This document shows positions 5,337 through 8,828 of a DNA stretch of 8,828 nt, piece after piece (within the stretch, counting starts at the first letter, position 1; every line of letters starts with the position of its first letter). A program made the translations under genes and the position numbers. This DNA comes from an uncultured Collinsella sp. (GTDB lineage Bacteria; Actinomycetota; Coriobacteriia; Coriobacteriales; Coriobacteriaceae). The stretch lies in assembly GCA_937969105.1 (NCBI GenBank), contig CALBUZ010000187.1, positions 1 through 8,828 of the forward strand. Direction: 5' to 3'. The notes beneath the pieces were generated by a model that worked only from the letters and a program-made list of their open reading frames with translations, had not been told where the DNA came from and did no database searches.

Positions 5337-6259
5337 AACTCCACCCGCATAATGCGCCGGATAACTACCAGGGCAACGACGTTGAGGGCAAGTCCCAACA
5401 CCACGGCGCCCGCACCAGCCGGCGTCGCAAGACCGCGGCGAAAGTCTGCCGAAAGCAAAGCCAGTACCGCGCACATGCCCGCCGGCATCGCCGCGACCAT
5501 GTGTGCCGACATACGCGCCTGTGACGTCTTAACGTCCAGACGGCGTTTGAGCTCAATGCGCTCACCCACCATGCTCGACGCCTCGGACAGCAAGCCGGCA
5601 AGCGGAGCCCCGGTACGCTGCGACACTTTGAGCGCCAAGGTGACAAGCGAAAGGCCGGGGGCATCGATGCGAACGAGTAGGTCATCGAGTGCGTCGGTCG
5701 CCGAGATGCCGCAATCGATTGCCGCCGCCACCCGCAAAAACTCGGTATGCACCGGCTCTTGCGCATGGGCGCCCACAAAGCGCATGCCCTGTGCCAGCGA
5801 ATGCCCCGAGGCAAGCGACATGGATAACGCTGTGAATGCCTCGGGCATGGCCTCTTCTACATCATGCTGCTCGCGTCGGCGATCGAAGGTGTCACGCGCG
5901 GCACCCACGCCAAACGGCGCCACCAGCCCCAAGACAAAGCCGATGGGCGACAACGACGCAACGGCCAGCAAAACGCTGCAGATACCGCTCGACAGCAGCA
6001 GAAATGCCAGACGAGCCGCGTTATCCTCAATAGCAAACCCAAGGCGATCTGCGGGGATTAGCAACGCCCACGAGCGGGCAATCTTTGTCAGCAGGTCGTT
6101 TTCCGCCAACTCACGGGGCAACTTCTCCGCCATCGATTCGAGCGTCTGACGTGCCAGCTCCGCCGGCGGCATCCGCGGCACACGAGGCTCTGCCCCACAC
6201 GCCGTCGCGACAGAAAGCCCCGCCAAACCCCCTACGACGAGGGGCACAGCGATCTCCAT
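5333..6259 (-). CDS. tadB: TadB inner-membrane platform protein (T2SSF domain)
   Basis: A 308-aa protein with the TadB layout. There is an N-terminal helix (4-20), a cytoplasmic stretch of about 60 residues, two adjacent membrane helices (about 84-102 and 104-120), a type II secretion F domain (about 137-268; 'EEAMPEAFTALSMSLASGHS', 'SQRTGAPLAGLLSEAS') and two C-terminal helices (about 252-272 and 282-300). The length is normal for the family. In the Tad machine TadB and TadC couple TadA's ATP-driven movement to pilin extraction. The start is well supported: GAGGAGGTGG ends a few bases before the ATG, inside the 3' end of tadA (28-bp overlap). The gene ends in a 4-bp ATGA overlap with tadC. 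Confidence 0.94.
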   Translation of the reverse strand: MEIAVPLVVGGLAGLSVATACGAEPRVPRMPPAELARQTLESMAEKLPRELAENDLLTKIARSWALLIPADRLGFAIEDNAARLAFLLLSSGICSVLLAVASLSPIGFVLGLVAPFGVGAARDTFDRRREQHDVEEAMPEAFTALSMSLASGHSLAQGMRFVGAHAQEPVHTEFLRVAAAIDCGISATDALDDLLVRIDAPGLSLVTLALKVSQRTGAPLAGLLSEASSMVGERIELKRRLDVKTSQARMSAHMVAAMPAGMCAVLALLSADFRRGLATPAGAGAVVLGLALNVVALVVIRRIMRVEL

Positions 6260-7560
6260 TCGTCCACCTCCTCTTGCGTGAGCGTTCCCGACCGCAAGCC
6301 CTCCGCAATAAACGGCGGCTCGCGGTCGAGCGTCCAGGTGCGTTCGGCGGCATCGAACGTCACGTAGCGTTCGAGCTCAACACCGCCCGACGCGCCGCGG
6401 TGAACCCCCGAATATGAGGCCACAAAGCGCCTGCCATCTGCATGACGCTCGGACATCACGATGCCGTCGAGCGCCATGGCGATCTGCTCTTCGATAAGCT
6501 CACTCGGCAAATCGATGCCGTAGCGCGCAAGCAGCGTCAGGCGAACCACGGTCTCCTGCTCGGTACCCGCATGGAGCGTGGTGAGCGAGCCGTCGTGGCC
6601 CGTGTTCATGGCCTGCAGCATGTCGCAGCACTCGGCACCGCGCACCTCGCCCACGACGATGCGGTCGGGGCGCATACGCAGGGCATTGGTCACCAGGTCG
6701 CGAATCGTCACCGCACCCTCGCCCTCGATTGACGCCTCACGCGCCTCCAGACGAACAACGTGTGGGTGATGTGCAAACTTGAGCTCGGCGGAATCCTCGA
6801 TCGTCACGATGCGCTCGCCGGTGGAAATCTCGCACGACAGCGCGTTGAGCAGCGTGGTCTTTCCCGACCCCGTGCCCCCCGCAACCGCCAAGTCCTGCCG
6901 CAACGACACCGCGCACGACAGCAGCTGCGCATACCAAAGCGGCAGTGACCCCAACCCCACAAGCTCGTCCAACGAACAGATACGGTCCGAGAACTTACGG
7001 ATGGTGAGGATTGGCCCGTCGATCGCCACGGGCGGAATCACCGCGTTGACGCGATAACCCGTCTTGAGGCGGGCGTTGACGATGGGGCTACGCTCGTCGA
7101 TACGACGGCCGAGCGGCGAGATGATGCGGTCGATGAGCACACGGATCTGCTCGTCGTCCTCAAACGCGTGCTCGATGGGATACAAAACGCCGCTGCGCTC
7201 AAAAAAGGCAGAGCGACAGCCGTTGATCATGATTTCGGTAACGGTGTCGTCCTCGATGAGCGGCTGCAGCGGTCCCAGGCCCACCACGTCATCTAGAATC
7301 TCGTCGATGATGGTCTCACGCTCAGGCGTCGCCAAGTCGGTCGACTCTTCCACGTTGAGCGCCGCTTCCACCGCCGGACGTAGCTCAGAGCGGGCAAGGG
7401 CAGGGTCGACGTAGGCGCTGATGCGCGCCACCTCGTCGTAGCCCATGCGGTCCATCACCGCACGCTTGGTGCGGCGTTTAACGGCACGGCGGCGTCCCGC
7501 ATCAACGGGGGCAGCCGCGGCGGCCGCGCCAGCGGCTTTAATCCGCGTCTGCAGACTCAT
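6232..7560 (-). CDS. tadA: TadA/CpaF secretion ATPase of the Tad pilus
   Basis: A 442-aa cytoplasmic hexameric-type secretion ATPase (GspE/VirB11 superfamily, CpaF branch). An Ala/Arg-rich N-terminus (1-35) is followed by the N-terminal domain with '[20 protein letters not shown]' (94-113) and '[20 protein letters not shown]' (158-177). The catalytic core has Walker A 'GGTGSGKTT' (228-236), the Asp box 'TIEDSAEL' (253-260), Walker B 'RIVVGEVRG' (300-308) and the His box '[14 protein letters not shown]' (319-332). All catalytic residues are present, so it should be active. It powers Flp assembly against TadB/TadC. The ATG lies in ATGA, overlapping the stop of the CpaE-like gene by 4 bp; GAGGGTGA is upstream. 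The last residues overlap the tadB start. The length is typical for CpaF. Confidence 0.97.
   Translation of the reverse strand: MSLQTRIKAAGAAAAAAPVDAGRRRAVKRRTKRAVMDRMGYDEVARISAYVDPALARSELRPAVEAALNVEESTDLATPERETIIDEILDDVVGLGPLQPLIEDDTVTEIMINGCRSAFFERSGVLYPIEHAFEDDEQIRVLIDRIISPLGRRIDERSPIVNARLKTGYRVNAVIPPVAIDGPILTIRKFSDRICSLDELVGLGSLPLWYAQLLSCAVSLRQDLAVAGGTGSGKTTLLNALSCEISTGERIVTIEDSAELKFAHHPHVVRLEAREASIEGEGAVTIRDLVTNALRMRPDRIVVGEVRGAECCDMLQAMNTGHDGSLTTLHAGTEQETVVRLTLLARYGIDLPSELIEEQIAMALDGIVMSERHADGRRFVASYSGVHRGASGGVELERYVTFDAAERTWTLDREPPFIAEGLRSGTLTQEEVDEWRSLCPSS
6265..6272 (-). promoter_or_regulatory. Strong ribosome binding site of tadB
   Basis: AGGAGGTG lies with its AGGAGG core 7 nt before the tadB ATG, inside the tadA reading frame. 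It is the closest match to the anti-Shine-Dalgarno sequence in the window. Confidence 0.8.
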
Positions 7561-8828
7561 CGCGAATCACCCTCACGCGACCAGGGAAGACGGATGCGCG
7601 GGCGCTCGGTGCGGGTCGCGCGGTCAGCGACCATATCGCTCCAAGGACCGACGGCGCAGCCCAGCTCCACGAGCATCTCGCGCGTGGCCTCGCGCACGCT
7701 GGTCGCAAAAGCGCTCGTCTGACCCACTGCCTCGTCGGCGCGACCGAATGCCATGAGCGCGGCCAAGTCCTGACCGCCATCGGCAATGCGAATCTTGGAG
7801 CTCAGTGCGCAGGCAATCTCGAAGCGCATGGCGACGTCCTCGTCGGCGCCGCGCGCACCAAACCGGTTGAACACGGCGCTCATGCGCGTGCGTGGCACGC
7901 CCACGCGGCTCGCCAGCTCAATGACGCGCGAAGCGGATGTCGCGGACGATACCGCCGCATCGCCTACGACCAGGCAACGGTCGCTCGCCGCCACCGCGGC
8001 GGCCACGGCATCACCCCAAAAGACCGAGGTGTCAACAAAGACCACGTCGGATTCGCGACGCAAAACATCGAGCAATAGCTCCACCGGACGTGCCATGAGC
8101 TCGGCCTTCTCGGGGGCCGCGACAGGCCCCCAGAGCGTAACGCCCGGGGCGACGCGCATCGATGCGGCCACGATATCCGGCTCGGCAAGTGCGCCCGCCG
8201 CCGACGGCTCGATAAGCGTCGCTATATCATGTGGGGCATCGACACCCAGCAGATCGTATAGGTTTCCAAACATGAGGTCCAAGTCGAGCACAGCGGCACG
8301 CAAACCCAACAGCGACGCCGCATGCGCCATGGTGGCAACGATCGTCGACTTGCCGCAACCGCCCGAACCCGAAACGGTGCAGACAACCGGCGCCCGACGC
8401 GACGGAATCGAAGCGTCCGCCGACGGCGCGGGGGCCGACGGTGCGGGGGCCGGCGACACGGACGCGGGCGATAACATCCCCGTCTCCCCCGCCGCGGTCA
8501 CGCGCTGAGCCCAAGCCGGCATGGCAGGCTGCCCGGGCTGCGATTCCGAAGCCAAAGACGCAGCGGCACACGGCTCGTCAGCCCCGGCAAAACCCTCGAC
8601 CTCGTCGAGCTCATCGGCCAGATTTACGCCATGCACGTATCCCATATCTTCAGCCAGAACGTCATCGCCATACGGTACCGGCCTTCCAGCGTCATCGTAT
8701 GCAAGGGGGTCCCGGGGGCGCCGACCATGCTCGGCTTCCGCTTTTCCATATTCATCAACACGCGGGCCTCTTGTAGCGCGAGGCGCCCCGGGTTCCCTAT
8801 CAACAAAAGCATCGGGCTCAATCGTCAT
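7557..8828 (-). CDS. CpaE/TadZ-like P-loop ATPase (pilus localisation factor)
   Basis: A 423-aa frame whose ATG is the last codon of the window; whether translation starts there cannot be tested. Residues 1-147 are acidic and Pro/Ala-rich (with 'PAPSAPAPSA' at 128-137) and look disordered, not like the receiver-type domain of classic CpaE. Residues 148-400 form a MinD/ParA-type ATPase: P-loop 'SGSGGCGKST' (153-162), Walker A' 'VLDLDLMFGN' (180-189), Walker B 'VVFVDTS' (262-268) and 'SAVFNRFGA' (317-325) near the base-binding region. The P-loop catalytic K160 is present, but the signature lysine of the deviant Walker motif (KGG) is a serine (S155). A basic tail follows (403-423). CpaE/TadZ proteins place the Tad machine at the pole or envelope. 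The 4-bp overlap with tadA supports that role here. TadZ versus a generic MinD-like ATPase is not settled. Confidence 0.88.
   Translation of the reverse strand: MTIEPDAFVDREPGAPRATRGPRVDEYGKAEAEHGRRPRDPLAYDDAGRPVPYGDDVLAEDMGYVHGVNLADELDEVEGFAGADEPCAAASLASESQPGQPAMPAWAQRVTAAGETGMLSPASVSPAPAPSAPAPSADASIPSRRAPVVCTVSGSGGCGKSTIVATMAHAASLLGLRAAVLDLDLMFGNLYDLLGVDAPHDIATLIEPSAAGALAEPDIVAASMRVAPGVTLWGPVAAPEKAELMARPVELLLDVLRRESDVVFVDTSVFWGDAVAAAVAASDRCLVVGDAAVSSATSASRVIELASRVGVPRTRMSAVFNRFGARGADEDVAMRFEIACALSSKIRIADGGQDLAALMAFGRADEAVGQTSAFATSVREATREMLVELGCAVGPWSDMVADRATRTERPRIRLPWSREGDSR
8422..8451 (-). repeat. Two 15-bp tandem repeats in the CpaE-like linker
   Basis: Two adjacent 15-bp copies, reading on the plus strand GACGGCGCGGGGGCC and GACGGTGCGGGGGCC, differ at one base. 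They encode the Pro/Ala/Ser repeat in the flexible linker before the ATPase domain. Length variation between strains by replication slippage would be expected and tolerated in frame. Confidence 0.6.

Noticed and set aside
4461..6149. A 562-codon open frame on the plus strand opposite flp, tadC and tadB
   Set aside because: The minus strand has clear pilin and T2SSF proteins with good ribosome sites here. The antisense product is low-complexity Arg/Ser/Ala/Pro-rich, typical of the reverse frame of GC-biased genes.
7786..8508. A 240-codon plus-strand open frame opposite the CpaE-like gene
   Set aside because: It is Ser/Thr/Ala/Arg-rich without motifs, while the minus strand carries a clear P-loop ATPase.

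Overview
The window is GC-rich and very densely packed, and every gene in it lies on the minus strand. Read right to left it is one long Tad (Flp, type IVc) pilus operon ending at a tRNA-Phe gene. No outer-membrane secretin or pilotin is visible. The spacing, alanine-rich GC-biased coding and pilus gene order fit a monoderm actinobacterium, most likely a Coriobacteriia member such as Collinsella. That assignment is inference from style and gene order, not from a marker gene.

Layout in transcription order (high to low coordinates): a CpaE/TadZ-like P-loop ATPase whose ATG is the last codon of the window; the TadA/CpaF secretion ATPase; the platform proteins TadB and TadC; the Flp major pilin (77 aa); an unrecognised single-pass membrane protein (187 aa); a second small Flp-like pseudopilin (72 aa); a TadE-type pseudopilin (about 170 aa); a large TadG-like anchored surface protein (721 aa) with a cysteine-rich, partly coiled-coil ectodomain; a second TadE/TadF-like pseudopilin (158 aa); and a short DUF192 protein. 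Neighbouring genes overlap by 1 to 38 bp or are separated by at most 10 bp, so they are almost certainly co-transcribed and translationally coupled. The operon promoter must lie beyond base 8828.

How they work together (family knowledge): the CpaE-like protein places the machine, TadA hydrolyses ATP, and TadB/TadC form the inner-membrane platform that extracts processed Flp subunits from the membrane to build the fibre. The TadE/F-like pseudopilins and the TadG-like protein are probably minor, initiating or tip components. Four proteins share the same processing-type box, A-Q-x-T-x-E, just before their hydrophobic segment. The TadV prepilin peptidase that would cut them is not in this window, nor is any CpaB/RcpC protein.

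Between the last pilus-linked gene and the tRNA is about 165 bp of non-coding DNA. It holds a possible operon terminator followed directly by a convincing sigma-70-type promoter for tRNA-Phe. I see no insertion sequence, CRISPR array, phage gene or att duplication. The least explained parts are the 721-aa TadG-like ectodomain, the 187-aa membrane protein, and two hairpins that bracket the flp pilin cistron.
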